The position numbers and the translations under genes are program-made. This document shows, one piece after another, positions 51,476 to 60,992 of a stretch of DNA of 64,000 nucleotides. The notes below the pieces were generated by a model. It was given only the letters and a program-made list of their open reading frames with translations, did not search any database and had not been told where the DNA came from. Numbering within the stretch: the first letter of the stretch is position 1; the number at the start of each line of letters is the position of its first letter. Origin of the DNA: Aurantibacter sp034110465 (GTDB lineage: Bacteria; Bacteroidota; Bacteroidia; Flavobacteriales; Flavobacteriaceae); the NCBI GenBank assembly GCA_034110465.1, contig JAWUZD010000007.1:1-64000 (forward strand), in the 5' to 3' direction.

Positions 51476-52189
51476 TTATTTTCTTTGAATCACAAACATT
51501 GTAGGCCTTTTGTGTAGATCAATTTTAGTGTTCCTCCAAATTTTTATAGGAAGGGTTTTTATGTATTCAGACGGTAAAGTTATATCGCAAGCTACACAAA
51601 GTTCCGTGTCATCGTTTAATGTAGCAATTACATCTTGCATTAGTTTATTATTTCTAAAAGGTGTTTCCATAAAACACTGTGTTTGGTTATGCTCGTAAGT
51701 TAAGCGCTCTAAGCGTTTTAATTCTGCCTTACGTGCAGATGGATCTTTAGGTAAATAACCATTAAAAGCAAAACTTTGCCCATTCATTCCAGAAGCCATT
51801 AAAGCTAATAGGATAGAAGAAGGACCAACTAAAGGCACTACTTTTATATTTAATTTATGTGCTAAATTTACAATATCTGCTCCTGGATCTGCAATACCAG
51901 GACAACCGGCTTCAGATATTAAACCTACATTTTGTCCTTGTAAACAAGGTTCTAAATAGGTTGGTAGCTCGCTATCTTCTGTAAATTTATTTAATGGAAA
52001 TAATTTTAAGCTGCTTTGTTGTTTGCTAGGACAAATGCGCTTAATGTCTTTACGTGCTGTTTTTTCATTTTCAACAATAAAAATATCAACTTCTTCTATT
52101 ATTTTTTTCACCGTTAGAGGTAAAACATTTAGAGGTTCGTTTTCTCCTAAAGTTGTAGGAATAAGATATAATTTTCCAAGTGGATTCAT
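51476..52189 (-). CDS. RsmI-like SAM-dependent methyltransferase (tetrapyrrole methylase fold)
   Basis: A 237-residue protein with GLISEAGCPGIADPGADIV and VVPLVGPSSILLALMASG, the hallmark of the tetrapyrrole methylase/RsmI superfamily. RsmI 2'-O-methylates C1402 of 16S rRNA, but this short form has a modified N-terminus (KLYLIPTTLGENEPLN in place of the usual start), so the target is uncertain. It sits between an LMW phosphatase and a DUF4375 gene on the same strand. Confidence 0.9.
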   Translation of the reverse strand: MNPLGKLYLIPTTLGENEPLNVLPLTVKKIIEEVDIFIVENEKTARKDIKRICPSKQQSSLKLFPLNKFTEDSELPTYLEPCLQGQNVGLISEAGCPGIADPGADIVNLAHKLNIKVVPLVGPSSILLALMASGMNGQSFAFNGYLPKDPSARKAELKRLERLTYEHNQTQCFMETPFRNNKLMQDVIATLNDDTELCVACDITLPSEYIKTLPIKIWRNTKIDLHKRPTMFVIQRK

Positions 52190-52192
52190 ACT

Positions 52193-52651
52193 TTAATTGT
52201 TTAAATATCTATTAGCAATAATGGCGCAAGCTTTGTCTAGCATATTAAAAACATTTTCAAAACCTTTATCAGAATCGTGATACGGGTCAGGAACATCTTT
52301 ATTACTATTAGGATAGCTTTCGTTTAAAATAATTTTCACTTTTGATTTATCTGCATCAGTCTTAGCTAAATCTAAAATGTTTTCAAAATTAGATTTATCC
52401 ATAGCATAAATAACGTCAAAATCTTTAAAATCTTGTTCTGTAAATTGTCTTGCTTTTTGCAAGCAGATATCAATGTTGTTATGTCTTGCGATGTTTACAG
52501 AGCGATTATCAGGTGGATTACCAATATGATAGCTGCTAGTTCCTGCGGAATCTATAAAATAGTTATGTTTTGGTAGTTTAGTTTTTAAAATCCCTTCCGC
52601 AAGTGGCGAGCGACAAATATTACCCAAGCACACCATTAGAATTTTAATCAT
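52193..52651 (-). CDS. Low molecular weight protein-tyrosine phosphatase
   Basis: A 152-residue phosphatase with the CX5R P-loop Cys8-LGNIC-Arg14 followed by SPLAEG, and the catalytic aspartate in VPDPYHDSD near residue 121. Length is standard. It removes phosphate from tyrosine in proteins, often in capsule or exopolysaccharide control. It lies 12 nt after dnaA and 3 nt before the RsmI-like gene. Confidence 0.95.
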   Translation of the reverse strand: MIKILMVCLGNICRSPLAEGILKTKLPKHNYFIDSAGTSSYHIGNPPDNRSVNIARHNNIDICLQKARQFTEQDFKDFDVIYAMDKSNFENILDLAKTDADKSKVKIILNESYPNSNKDVPDPYHDSDKGFENVFNMLDKACAIIANRYLNN

Positions 52652-52663
52652 TAAAAAAAAGAA

Positions 52664-54091
52664 TTATACAGATAGTTTTTTTGTAAGATCTTCTACATAC
52701 TTTCTAAACTGCTTATCTGTAGAAGATAAGTTGTATACTGTTTTACATGCGTGCAAAACTGTTGCATGATCACGTTTTCCAATTTGCGAACCAATACTTG
52801 CTAAAGATGCTTTTGTGAATTTCTTTGCAAAAAACATAGCTAATTGTCTTGCTTGTACAATATGGCGTTTACGTGTTTTAGATTGTAGTGTGTCTACATC
52901 CATTTGGAAATAGTCTGATACAATTTTTTGGATATAATCTATAGAAACTTCGCGTTTGGTGTTTTTAACAAACTTCTCTACAATTTGCCTTGCTAATTCT
53001 ATTGTAACTTCTTTTTTATTGAAAGAAGATTGAGCAATTAAAGAAATAATAGCACCTTCTAATTCACGAATATTAGATTTAATATGTTTTGCAACATAAT
53101 TAATAATATCGTCTTCCATTTCTACACCATCACGATATAGTTTGTTTTTTAGAATAGAAACACGTGTTTCAAAATCTGGTGTTTGCAATTCTGCAGAAAG
53201 TCCCCATTTAAAACGAGATAATAAGCGCTGCTCAATATCTTGCATATCTACTGGAGCTTTGTCACTTGTTAAAATAACTTGCTTTCCGTTTTGATGTAAA
53301 TGATTGAAAATATGAAAGAATACATCTTGTGTACCAGATTTACCAGATAAGAATTGTACATCATCAATAATAAGTACATCTATTAATTGGTAAAAATGAA
53401 TAAAATCGTTTCTGTTATTCTTTTTTACAGATTCTATATATTGTTGCGTAAATTTTTCAGCAGAGATGTATAAAACAGTTTTTTCAGGATATTTATCTTT
53501 AATATCAACACCAATAGCATGGGCTAAATGGGTTTTACCTAATCCAACACCACCAAAAATTAATAATGGATTAAAAGATGTTCCTCCAGGTTTAGATGAA
53601 ACAGCCATACCAGCGCTACGCGCTAAACGGTTAGAATCACCTTCAAGGAAGTTTTCAAAATTATAATTAGGGTTTAATTGAGATTCAATTTTAACATTTC
53701 TAATACCAGGAATAATAAATGGATTTTTTAATTCTCTACTTTTATTATTAAATGGTACATCTATATCTTGAGATTTTACGTTACCTCTATTAGAACTTGG
53801 AATGCGTTCCGTAAAAGGTTGTTTATTACCATATGTGTTTTCCATTTTTATAATGTAAACCAATTTGGCAGTGTCTCCTAATTGTTTGTGTAAAGCACTT
53901 TTTAAGATTTTAACATAATGTTCTTCAAGCCACTCATAAAAAAACTTACTTGGAACTTGAATACTTAAAGCTTTGTCTACTAACTTAACAGCAACAATAG
54001 GTTCAAACCATGTTTTATACGCTTGCGGCTGTATATTATCCTTTATAAAAAGAAGACAATTACTCCATACCGATTGCGCAGTTAAACTCAT
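52664..54091 (-). CDS. dnaA: Chromosomal replication initiator DnaA
   Basis: A 475-residue AAA+ initiator. Domain I is MSLTAQSVWSNCLLF..; the linker spans about 90-125; domain III has Walker A FGGVGLGKTHLAHA and Walker B VLIIDDVQFLSGK; domain IV ends with the DnaA-box-binding signature GKRDHATVLHACKTV. It melts oriC and recruits the helicase. No TTATCCACA-type boxes are seen within 200 nt on either side, so the origin is probably not adjacent. The 5' leader has a small hairpin at 54127-54149. Confidence 0.98.
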   Translation of the reverse strand: MSLTAQSVWSNCLLFIKDNIQPQAYKTWFEPIVAVKLVDKALSIQVPSKFFYEWLEEHYVKILKSALHKQLGDTAKLVYIIKMENTYGNKQPFTERIPSSNRGNVKSQDIDVPFNNKSRELKNPFIIPGIRNVKIESQLNPNYNFENFLEGDSNRLARSAGMAVSSKPGGTSFNPLLIFGGVGLGKTHLAHAIGVDIKDKYPEKTVLYISAEKFTQQYIESVKKNNRNDFIHFYQLIDVLIIDDVQFLSGKSGTQDVFFHIFNHLHQNGKQVILTSDKAPVDMQDIEQRLLSRFKWGLSAELQTPDFETRVSILKNKLYRDGVEMEDDIINYVAKHIKSNIRELEGAIISLIAQSSFNKKEVTIELARQIVEKFVKNTKREVSIDYIQKIVSDYFQMDVDTLQSKTRKRHIVQARQLAMFFAKKFTKASLASIGSQIGKRDHATVLHACKTVYNLSSTDKQFRKYVEDLTKKLSV

Positions 54092-54126
54092 AGTTCTATA
54101 TTTGTTGTTTTAGTTAGTTAAAGACT

Positions 54127-54149
54127 AAGAACTGTTAGAAAGAGTTCTT
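54127..54149 (-). promoter_or_regulatory. Hairpin in the dnaA leader
   Basis: Perfect 7-bp stem aagaact / agttctt with a 9-nt loop, about 36-58 nt upstream of the dnaA start. It could influence translation or mRNA stability; no T-tract follows, so it is not a normal terminator. Confidence 0.35.
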
Positions 54150-54275
54150 GTTTTAATACATGGCAAATATGTGAACAAATAACTTAAAAAAAAAACGTTT
54201 AGGTATTGATTTTTTAGTTTTTTTTTCTCATGCTAGTAAACGTTAAATAAAACCTAACATAAATTCAATTAGAAT

Positions 54276-54686
54276 ATGAAATTTCACGAAACCTATATAA
54301 GAGTTCGCTATGGTGAAACGGATCAGATGGCAGTAGTTTATCACGGAAACTATGCGGCATACCTAGAGGAGGCAAGAACTAAATGGTTGCGAGATATGGG
54401 TGTTTTATATAAAAAAATGGAAGAAACAGGCATTGCTTTACCTGTAACGTCTATTTCATTTAAATTTAAAAAATCGGCATTATATGATGATGTACTTCGC
54501 GTAAAAACCATCTTAAAAAAAACACCTTCTGTTCGTTTAGAATTTAATTATGAAATATTTAATGAGCAAAACGTCTTGTTAGCAACAGCAGATACAGAAT
54601 TAGTTTTTATAGATACCGAAAGAAATAGACCAACTAAAGCACCTAATTACTTTTTAGAAGCTTTAGAAAATTACAAAAATGAATAA
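54276..54686 (+). CDS. YbgC-like acyl-CoA thioesterase
   Basis: A 136-residue hot-dog-fold thioesterase. The signature RVRYGETDQMAVVYHGNYAAYLEEARTKWL has the catalytic Asp in ETDQMAVVYHGNY (4-hydroxybenzoyl-CoA thioesterase type). It hydrolyses acyl-CoA; the natural substrate is not indicated. Divergent from dnaA. Confidence 0.93.
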   Translation: MKFHETYIRVRYGETDQMAVVYHGNYAAYLEEARTKWLRDMGVLYKKMEETGIALPVTSISFKFKKSALYDDVLRVKTILKKTPSVRLEFNYEIFNEQNVLLATADTELVFIDTERNRPTKAPNYFLEALENYKNE

Positions 54687-54837
54687 TACATTTTTAAACG
54701 ATTAAAAGCTGTAAATTTTTTAATATTCTTTTTACTATTATTGATTTAATAGTTTGATTTTAATTTCTATTGGAAGTTAACGAATGTTATTCTTTTAGCT
54801 TTTCAAGTTTTTAGATTTGTAACTTTATATTGAATTC

Positions 54838-55449
54838 TTATTCAAGAGCTTTAATATCTACTTCATAAATAATATTAAACGCATTAAAAGCTTGCTGCGC
54901 CTCTTTTTTTCTAACAAAAATAAAAACTTTACAATCTAATTCTAAAACTTGATTCGTAATGGTTAAGTTTTTCTCTTTAATAATGCGCATTACTTTATTC
55001 ATATTCTTATAATCGAAAGAAATAACGTAACCTATGTTTATGGTTTTTTCTACAATTTTAGAGGCATCTAAAGCCATTTGAGCTCCAGTTCTATTCGCAT
55101 TTATTAATCCGCCAACGCCTAGTTTTGTTCCTCCAAAATATCTAACCACTACAATTAAAATATTTGTAACATCGTAAGATTGTATTTGACCGTAAATAGG
55201 TAATCCTGCACTATTACTAGGTTCGCCATCATCATTAGCGCGATATCGTATTATATCTGTTCCTAATTGATAGGCATAGCAAAAATGTCTTGCGCTACTG
55301 TGTTCTTTTCTTAATGTTTCAATGTGTGGTTTTACGTCTTCTTCATGTTTAATAGGAAATGCATAACCGTAAAACTTAGAACTTCTGTCTTTAAACAATT
55401 CACCTTCAGCAGGAAAATCAATAGTTTTATAGGTGTCTTTTTCTTCCAT
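54838..55449 (-). CDS. YigZ/IMPACT family protein
   Basis: About 203 residues from Met at 55449 (MEEKDTYKTIDFPAEG). The IMPACT/UPF0029 core is SSARHFCYAYQLG, followed by RANDDGEPSNSAGLPIYG and YFGGTKLGVGGLI. The C-terminal part is the DUF1949-type domain. Eukaryotic relatives regulate Gcn2; the bacterial role is unclear, possibly ribosome-related. A longer frame starts at 55458 but would overlap the EamA stop by 8 nt. Confidence 0.93.
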   Translation of the reverse strand: MEEKDTYKTIDFPAEGELFKDRSSKFYGYAFPIKHEEDVKPHIETLRKEHSSARHFCYAYQLGTDIIRYRANDDGEPSNSAGLPIYGQIQSYDVTNILIVVVRYFGGTKLGVGGLINANRTGAQMALDASKIVEKTINIGYVISFDYKNMNKVMRIIKEKNLTITNQVLELDCKVFIFVRKKEAQQAFNAFNIIYEVDIKALE

Positions 55450-55450
55450 A

Positions 55451-56314
55451 TTAAGCAAAAGTAACTAATGCAATTGAAATGACTGCAATACCAATTCCAA
55501 TCCAGTTTTTTCTAATTAATTTCTCTTTAAAAAATAGTAATCCAATTAAAGTAGATAGCATTACAATACCAACATTGTTAACCGTAAAAATGGTTGAACT
55601 TTCAAAGCCATTCATTTGTAAAGCTTTTAATAGCATTACAATAGAGTAGTAGTTAACTATTCCTAAAATTGCGCCACCAATTAATGGTTTGTAACTTAAT
55701 TTTTGAGGTTTTTTAATTGTTTTAATAACCAATAATGTAATTCCTATTAAACCAGAAATACTAAAAATAGTAGCAGAAAATAAAGGAATTCCATTTTCGG
55801 CCACATAATTAGTTTCTAAATATTTTATAGTCGTGTCTATGGTTCCAGAACCTAAGAATAAAAGAATAGGTAAGATTAAATTTTTAAATTGAATTTTCTC
55901 TGAATTTGATGCTTTTACAGAGGCTAAATACACAGCAACTAGAGCTAAAATAATACCAATAGTCTTCTGTAGGTTTAATGATTCATTATAGGCATAAAGT
56001 CCAAATATAATAGGAATTGCAACACTCATTTTACTTGCAACAGAAGCAACAGATAAGCCATTTTTTTGAGCAGTTAGTGCCATTACATTAAAAATAACAA
56101 TAAATAATACGCCTAAAAATAAAGCGCCTAAAAACCAATTACTATTAGTGATTTCTGAAACAGAGATTGGTGCATCGTAGTTTAAGAGTCCAAAAGTAGC
56201 AGCTGCGTAATAATTAACTACAATAGCTTGTAATGTGTTGATTTTAAACTTATCAAAACATTTAAAAATGATAAAAATTAACGTAGAGCAAAGAATACTT
56301 AGAATTAAATACAT
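55451..56314 (-). CDS. EamA/DMT family transporter
   Basis: A 287-residue inner-membrane protein with about ten hydrophobic helices in two homologous halves, as in the drug/metabolite transporter superfamily. The first half includes SVASKMSVAIPIIFGLYAYNE and the second ILGIVNYYSIVMLLKALQMNG, each followed by the ..LxxxE..VIxLxxG-like end (FFKEKLIRKNWIGIGIAVISI). Substrate unknown. Its start overlaps the HAD hydrolase stop by 1 nt. Confidence 0.88.
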   Translation of the reverse strand: MYLILSILCSTLIFIIFKCFDKFKINTLQAIVVNYYAAATFGLLNYDAPISVSEITNSNWFLGALFLGVLFIVIFNVMALTAQKNGLSVASVASKMSVAIPIIFGLYAYNESLNLQKTIGIILALVAVYLASVKASNSEKIQFKNLILPILLFLGSGTIDTTIKYLETNYVAENGIPLFSATIFSISGLIGITLLVIKTIKKPQKLSYKPLIGGAILGIVNYYSIVMLLKALQMNGFESSTIFTVNNVGIVMLSTLIGLLFFKEKLIRKNWIGIGIAVISIALVTFA

Positions 56315-56925
56315 TAAAATAAATGTGGTTTAAGTTTAAATAAATTGACTACATCTTGAGTTTTTGGATCTATATTCCAAACACCAAAACCTAAATCTAA
56401 TGCCGATTCTGTATTTTTTGTCGTGTCATCTATAAAAACACATTCTTTAGCTTTTATATTATTGTCTTCTAAAACAAACTCGTAAATAGCGATATCTGGT
56501 TTTCTCATATTAATTTCGTGAGACAAATAAAACTTGTCAAAACAGTCTTTAAATTCCTCATAAAAAGAAACATTTTCTTTTATAAAATCTATATGAAGCT
56601 CGTTTGTGTTGCTTAGTAAAACAAGTTTATATTTTCCAGAAGCTTTTAATTCTTGTAACCATTCTAATCTATGTTTAGGAAAATCTAGAATAATATAATT
56701 CCAGATTTCTTTAATGTCTTTTCTAGATAACTCAGGGAAGTTACCTTCATAAAATTCTAAGAATTCGTAAGTAGGTATAAAGCCTTGCTCGTAAAGTGTA
56801 TTTATGGCAATGAAATCTTCGGGTAATTCGTCAAAGCCAAATGCTTCTAAAGCGTTTTTATGTGCGCCTTCTTTATCTAAATTGATAAATACATCTCCAA
56901 AATCGAATACTAAGGTTGTTATCAT
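56314..56925 (-). CDS. HAD-superfamily hydrolase (subclass IA)
   Basis: A 203-residue phosphatase-like protein. Motif I is LVFDFGDVFINLD with nucleophile Asp8; the second motif-I position is Gly10, as in YihX-type members. Motif II is LLSNTNE, motif III a Lys in MRKPDIAIYE and motif IV the acidic FIDDTTKN. A sugar-phosphate phosphatase is the usual role for such proteins. It precedes the EamA gene and follows the lipoprotein by 12 nt. Confidence 0.88.
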   Translation of the reverse strand: MITTLVFDFGDVFINLDKEGAHKNALEAFGFDELPEDFIAINTLYEQGFIPTYEFLEFYEGNFPELSRKDIKEIWNYIILDFPKHRLEWLQELKASGKYKLVLLSNTNELHIDFIKENVSFYEEFKDCFDKFYLSHEINMRKPDIAIYEFVLEDNNIKAKECVFIDDTTKNTESALDLGFGVWNIDPKTQDVVNLFKLKPHLF

Positions 56926-56937
56926 TGTGTTGTTAGT

Positions 56938-57444
56938 TTATTTATTATGAATAACTTCTTTTTGTGTGTTACTATCAATAACATAAACAGGTTTTGTAAA
57001 GTTGTAAGTTAAAACGATAGTTCTAGTTTTAGAAGTGTCTTTATATTTATATGAAGTTAAATATCTTTCAATGTCAATAATAGTTGAGAAATTTAATGAA
57101 CCTTCTTTTTCAGGTTTTACATAAAAAGGGATTGTTAAAGTGTCTTTTGCAGACTTAGAATAGGTTACAAAAGTGTCACATTTTTTCTTTTGAATTTCTT
57201 CATTGTTACCAAATATGCCTACATAAATAAAACCTAATTTATCATCACTAGCATTGGTTTTTAATGAATCATCTAAAAATATTAAAGTTTTAAACTCTCC
57301 TTTATTATATTCACCTAGCTTCAAAGTATCAGGTAATTTTAGGCTTATATAATCTTTTTTGATTTTTACTATATCTGAATTATTTTTACATCCAAGAATT
57401 AGAGTAAATAAAAAGATAAACTTCAATAATACTTTTTTTTTCAT
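56938..57444 (-). CDS. Lipoprotein of unknown function
   Basis: A 168-residue predicted lipoprotein (MKKKVLLKFIFLFTLILGC, lipobox Cys19), beta-rich, with KLPDTLKLGEYNKGEFKTLIFLDD and FYVKPEKEGSLNFSTIIDI. No family recognised. It abuts the ribD stop (57444/57445), so it is probably co-transcribed with ribD and the HAD gene. Confidence 0.75.
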   Translation of the reverse strand: MKKKVLLKFIFLFTLILGCKNNSDIVKIKKDYISLKLPDTLKLGEYNKGEFKTLIFLDDSLKTNASDDKLGFIYVGIFGNNEEIQKKKCDTFVTYSKSAKDTLTIPFYVKPEKEGSLNFSTIIDIERYLTSYKYKDTSKTRTIVLTYNFTKPVYVIDSNTQKEVIHNK

Positions 57445-58452
57445 CTATATAATCTTTTTATAAACCTCCAGAACATCATCTAATATAAATTCAGAACTTA
57501 ATAAATTACCATTGAAATTAGGTGCTTTTGTACCTTTATTGAAAGAAACTGTTCCTTTAAAAATTCGCGCCTCATCCCAAAGATTTTCGTCTATAAAGGT
57601 TTGAAGTGTTTGTAATCCGCCTTCAATAATTACAGAGTTTATATGTTTAGAATGCAAAATAGAACAGATTTGTTGTGCTAATGGTTTCGAAAAATCACAA
57701 TTGTCTTTAGATATTACTATGGTTTCAGCTTCAGTATTAAAAATGGCTAAACTTTTATCTAGCTTTAATTCTCTATCTAAAACCACACGAATTGGATTTT
57801 CTCCTGAGTAATTTCTAGTTGTTAAACTTGGATTGTCTTGTAATACTGTATTTGTGCCTACCAAAATAGCTTGTTCTTCTGCGCGCCATTTATGAACCAA
57901 TGTTCTTGAATACTTATTAGTAATCCAAACTGGTTTTTGTTCGTTTTTAGTTTCAGGACTTAAAAAACCATCTAGACTTTGTGCCCATTTTAAAATAATA
58001 TAAGGTCGTTTTTTATTATGAAACGTAAAAAAACGTTTGTGATGTTCTTTACAATCACTTTCTAAAACACCTTCAGTTACATTACAATTAGCTGCTAGTA
58101 GTTTCTGAATGCCTTTTCCAGCAACTTGTGGATTATCATCCACGCAACCAATAACAATGTTTTTAATGCCTTTTTCTATAATTAAAGAACTGCAAGGTGG
58201 CGTTTTTCCGTAATGGCTACAAGGTTCTAAAGTCACATAAATAGTGCTTTTTTCTAAAAGCGATTCATCTATAACACTATTAATAGCATTAACTTCGGCG
58301 TGATTTCCGCCATAAGAACTTGTAAAACCTTCGCCTATAATTTTATCATTACAAACAATTACAGCGCCAACCATAGGATTAGGTCTTGTAGTACCTAAAC
58401 CATTTTTTGCAATTTGCAAAGCACGTTGCATGTATGTAATATGATTGCTCAA
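57445..58452 (-). CDS. ribD: Bifunctional riboflavin biosynthesis protein RibD
   Basis: A 335-residue two-domain enzyme. The N-terminal deaminase has the zinc motifs GNHAEVNAI and LEPCSHYGKTPPC; the C-terminal reductase has KRPYIILKWAQSLDGF and IIEGGLQTLQTFID. It deaminates the pyrimidinedione intermediate and reduces its ribose side chain. Length is slightly under the usual 360. No other riboflavin gene is adjacent. Confidence 0.95.
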   Translation of the reverse strand: MSNHITYMQRALQIAKNGLGTTRPNPMVGAVIVCNDKIIGEGFTSSYGGNHAEVNAINSVIDESLLEKSTIYVTLEPCSHYGKTPPCSSLIIEKGIKNIVIGCVDDNPQVAGKGIQKLLAANCNVTEGVLESDCKEHHKRFFTFHNKKRPYIILKWAQSLDGFLSPETKNEQKPVWITNKYSRTLVHKWRAEEQAILVGTNTVLQDNPSLTTRNYSGENPIRVVLDRELKLDKSLAIFNTEAETIVISKDNCDFSKPLAQQICSILHSKHINSVIIEGGLQTLQTFIDENLWDEARIFKGTVSFNKGTKAPNFNGNLLSSEFILDDVLEVYKKII

Positions 58453-58457
58453 ATAAA

Positions 58458-58913
58458 TTAGAATTTTAATTTAATGTCTTCAGTTTTATCTATTGCATAC
58501 GTATGCGAGAATCCAAACACTTTATATTTAATATCGCCTTTGTACTGTACTTTAATTTTTTTAGAAAATAAACTTCCTAATAATCCACCTAAGTTATTAT
58601 TGCTATATAAACTATCTGTAGGAATTTTTGCAGTTAAAGGAATAGTAAAGTCTCTTTTTGCTGGTACTTTAAAAACCTTAGAAGATACGTGAGCAATTTG
58701 GTTTTCGTTAACAAAAACAATAATACCTTCAGTTTCTAGGTCACCACTAACATCATTTGGATTGCTAAATAGCGCATCTGCAGTAATTGTAATTTGTTTA
58801 GAAGTCGATTCTACAACCTCAATATTTTTAACTGAAATAAATTCAGGTTTTTTGTTAATTGAGCAACTAAAAATGGTTAAAAAAAGTGTTGATAATAATA
58901 AAAAATGTTTCAT
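58458..58913 (-). CDS. LEA type 2-like lipoprotein
   Basis: A 151-residue predicted lipoprotein (MKHFLLLSTLFLTIFSC, lipobox Cys17) with the water-stress/LEA2-type pattern: KQITITADALFSNPNDVSGDLE, FVNENQIAHVSSKVFKVPAK and FTIPLTAKIPTDSLY. Such domains have immunoglobulin-like beta folds; the function is unknown. It is 5 nt upstream of ribD on the same strand. Confidence 0.75.
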   Translation of the reverse strand: MKHFLLLSTLFLTIFSCSINKKPEFISVKNIEVVESTSKQITITADALFSNPNDVSGDLETEGIIVFVNENQIAHVSSKVFKVPAKRDFTIPLTAKIPTDSLYSNNNLGGLLGSLFSKKIKVQYKGDIKYKVFGFSHTYAIDKTEDIKLKF

Positions 58914-58964
58914 CTATAAAAAATTATAAGCTGTATCTTGAGCACGTAAAATTACCATTTTAAA

Positions 58965-59456
58965 GTGAAGAATAATAATATCATTATAAGAGAAATTCAA
59001 CCGCAAGATAATAAGCAAATAGAACAGGTTATTAGAGCTTGTTTTATAGAGTTGAATATGCCATTAGTTGGAACAGCTTACGAAGATCCGGAAACTAAAA
59101 AAATGTTTGAAGCTTACGCTAACACTAACGAATCCTATTTTGTTATAGATAATGGAGAAACCGTTTTAGGTGGCGCAGGTATTAAGCCGTTATCTGGTTT
59201 AGAAACAACTGTTTGCGAGTTACAGAAAATGTATTTTTCGGCAGATGTTAGAGGTTTAGGTTACGGTAAAAAACTATTTCAAGCTTGTTTAGATGAAGCT
59301 AAAAGATTAGGCTATAAACAAGTTTATATAGAAACTATAGATAAGTTAAAAGCAGCAATTCACGTTTACGAAAGTTTCGGGTTTAAATATTTAGATGGAC
59401 CAATGGGAAATACAGGACATTATTCTTGTGGGATTTGGATGGTTAAAACTATTTAG
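58965..59456 (+). CDS. GNAT family N-acetyltransferase
   Basis: A 163-residue acetyltransferase starting at GTG. Motif A is KMYFSADVRGLGYGKKLFQAC with RGLGYG as the acetyl-CoA loop; motif B includes YIETIDKLKAAIHVYESFGF. Ends GIWMVKTI. The substrate cannot be inferred. It is divergent from the LEA2 lipoprotein gene with only 51 nt between starts. Confidence 0.9.
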   Translation: MKNNNIIIREIQPQDNKQIEQVIRACFIELNMPLVGTAYEDPETKKMFEAYANTNESYFVIDNGETVLGGAGIKPLSGLETTVCELQKMYFSADVRGLGYGKKLFQACLDEAKRLGYKQVYIETIDKLKAAIHVYESFGFKYLDGPMGNTGHYSCGIWMVKTI

Positions 59457-59508
59457 TTCTATTTTAAAATATTCTTGTAAAAAATCATTTTAATAAATAA
59501 TAATCAGC

Positions 59509-60393
59509 TTGAAACTAAAAGATATAGAACAGTTATTTCATAAAGAATTAGATGCTTTGTTTGGTAAAGATGAAGTGTCTCAGTTTTTCTATTGGTGTAT
59601 AGAATCCTTTTACAATTTATCTAGATTAGATTTAGCGTTAGATACTAATATATCTATAACTGTAGAAGAACAACTTAAAATAATTGAAGCTTTAGAGCAC
59701 TTAAAACAAGAAAAACCAATTCAATATATTTTAGGCGAAACTGAATTTTATGGTTTACCTTTTAAAGTAACCGAAAACACTTTAATTCCAAGACCAGAAA
59801 CCGAAGAATTAGTGTCGCTTATTTTAACAAATGTCACTTCTAGCAAAGTCGAGAAATTAGGTAGTACTAAAAAGCCAATAACCATTTTAGATATTGGAAC
59901 TGGATCTGGTTGTATTGCAATTAGTTTAGCAAAGCATTTACCAAGCGCAAAGGTCTATGCTTTAGACGTAAATACAGCAGCTTTAAAAATCGCAAAATCT
60001 AATGCGGAATTAAATCAAGTAGATGTTACGTTTATAGAGCAAAGTGTTCTTGAAGACTTTTGTATAGATATCGAGTTTGACGTTATAGTTTCTAATCCAC
60101 CATATGTTAGAGAATTAGAAAAAGCAGAGATAAAACCAAATGTGTTAAATAACGAACCACATTTAGCTCTGTTTGTAGCCGATAATAATCCGTTAATTTT
60201 TTATAAAGCCATCACAGAATTTGCAGAAAAGCATTTAACAAAAAACGGACAACTCTATTTTGAAATTAACGAGTATTTAGGGAAAGAGATGAAGGATTTG
60301 GTCTCTAATTACAAATTTGAAAACATAGGAATTATAAAAGATATGTTTCAAAAAGATAGAATGTTGAAGGCTAATTTAATTCATCAATTATAA
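59509..60393 (+). CDS. prmC: Peptide chain release factor N5-glutamine methyltransferase
   Basis: A 294-residue methyltransferase modifying the GGQ glutamine of release factors RF1 and RF2. The substrate-recognition domain has QYILGETEFYGLPFKV and LIPRPETEELV, motif I is ILDIGTGSGCIAISLA and the catalytic motif is VSNPPYVRE. A TTG start is used: no other Met occurs until near the C-terminus, and TTG gives the right length. Confidence 0.94.
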   Translation: MKLKDIEQLFHKELDALFGKDEVSQFFYWCIESFYNLSRLDLALDTNISITVEEQLKIIEALEHLKQEKPIQYILGETEFYGLPFKVTENTLIPRPETEELVSLILTNVTSSKVEKLGSTKKPITILDIGTGSGCIAISLAKHLPSAKVYALDVNTAALKIAKSNAELNQVDVTFIEQSVLEDFCIDIEFDVIVSNPPYVRELEKAEIKPNVLNNEPHLALFVADNNPLIFYKAITEFAEKHLTKNGQLYFEINEYLGKEMKDLVSNYKFENIGIIKDMFQKDRMLKANLIHQL

Positions 60394-60406
60394 AACTCCA
60401 TTTAAA

Positions 60407-60988
60407 ATGAAAAACATAGCCGTATTTTGTGGTTCAGGTTTAGGAAACGATCAAAGCATAATAGATAGCACTTATAACTTAGGAAAAATCTTATCTTCTA
60501 AAGCAATTACTTTAGTTTATGGTGGCGCAAAAATTGGGTTAATGTGGAAAGTGGCTCAAGGTGCTTTAGATAATAATGGAAAAGTAATAGGAATTATACC
60601 AGAATTTTTGCAGACACGAGAAATTGTTTCTCACGATTTAACCGAGCTTATTACTACAAAAAATATGCACGACAGAAAAGTTATAATGTACCAAAAAAGC
60701 GACGGTTTTATAATTATTCCTGGTGGATTTGGTACAATGGACGAGTTTTTCGAAATATCTACTTGGGGACAATTAGGTTTGCATTCCAAACCTATTGGTG
60801 TTTTAAATACTAATGGTTTTTATGATGATTTATTAAAACAAACCAAAAAAATGGTAGATAAAGGATTTTTAGCACAAGCTAATTACGATGCTATTTTAGT
60901 CAGCGATTCTATAGAAGATTTATTAACTCAAATGACTAACTTTAAACCATTACCAAAACCAGAATGGTTAGACGTTTCTAAATTGTAG
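60407..60988 (+). CDS. LOG family protein (TIGR00730), cytokinin-type nucleosidase fold
   Basis: A 193-residue Rossmann protein with the LOG signature GGAKIGLMWKVA near residue 40 and PGGFGTMDEFFE (PGGxGTxxE) near residue 103. Bacterial relatives hydrolyse purine nucleotide 5'-monophosphates to base and ribose 5-phosphate; the role here is unproven. It is 13 nt downstream of prmC. Confidence 0.93.
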   Translation: MKNIAVFCGSGLGNDQSIIDSTYNLGKILSSKAITLVYGGAKIGLMWKVAQGALDNNGKVIGIIPEFLQTREIVSHDLTELITTKNMHDRKVIMYQKSDGFIIIPGGFGTMDEFFEISTWGQLGLHSKPIGVLNTNGFYDDLLKQTKKMVDKGFLAQANYDAILVSDSIEDLLTQMTNFKPLPKPEWLDVSKL

Positions 60989-60992
60989 ATAT

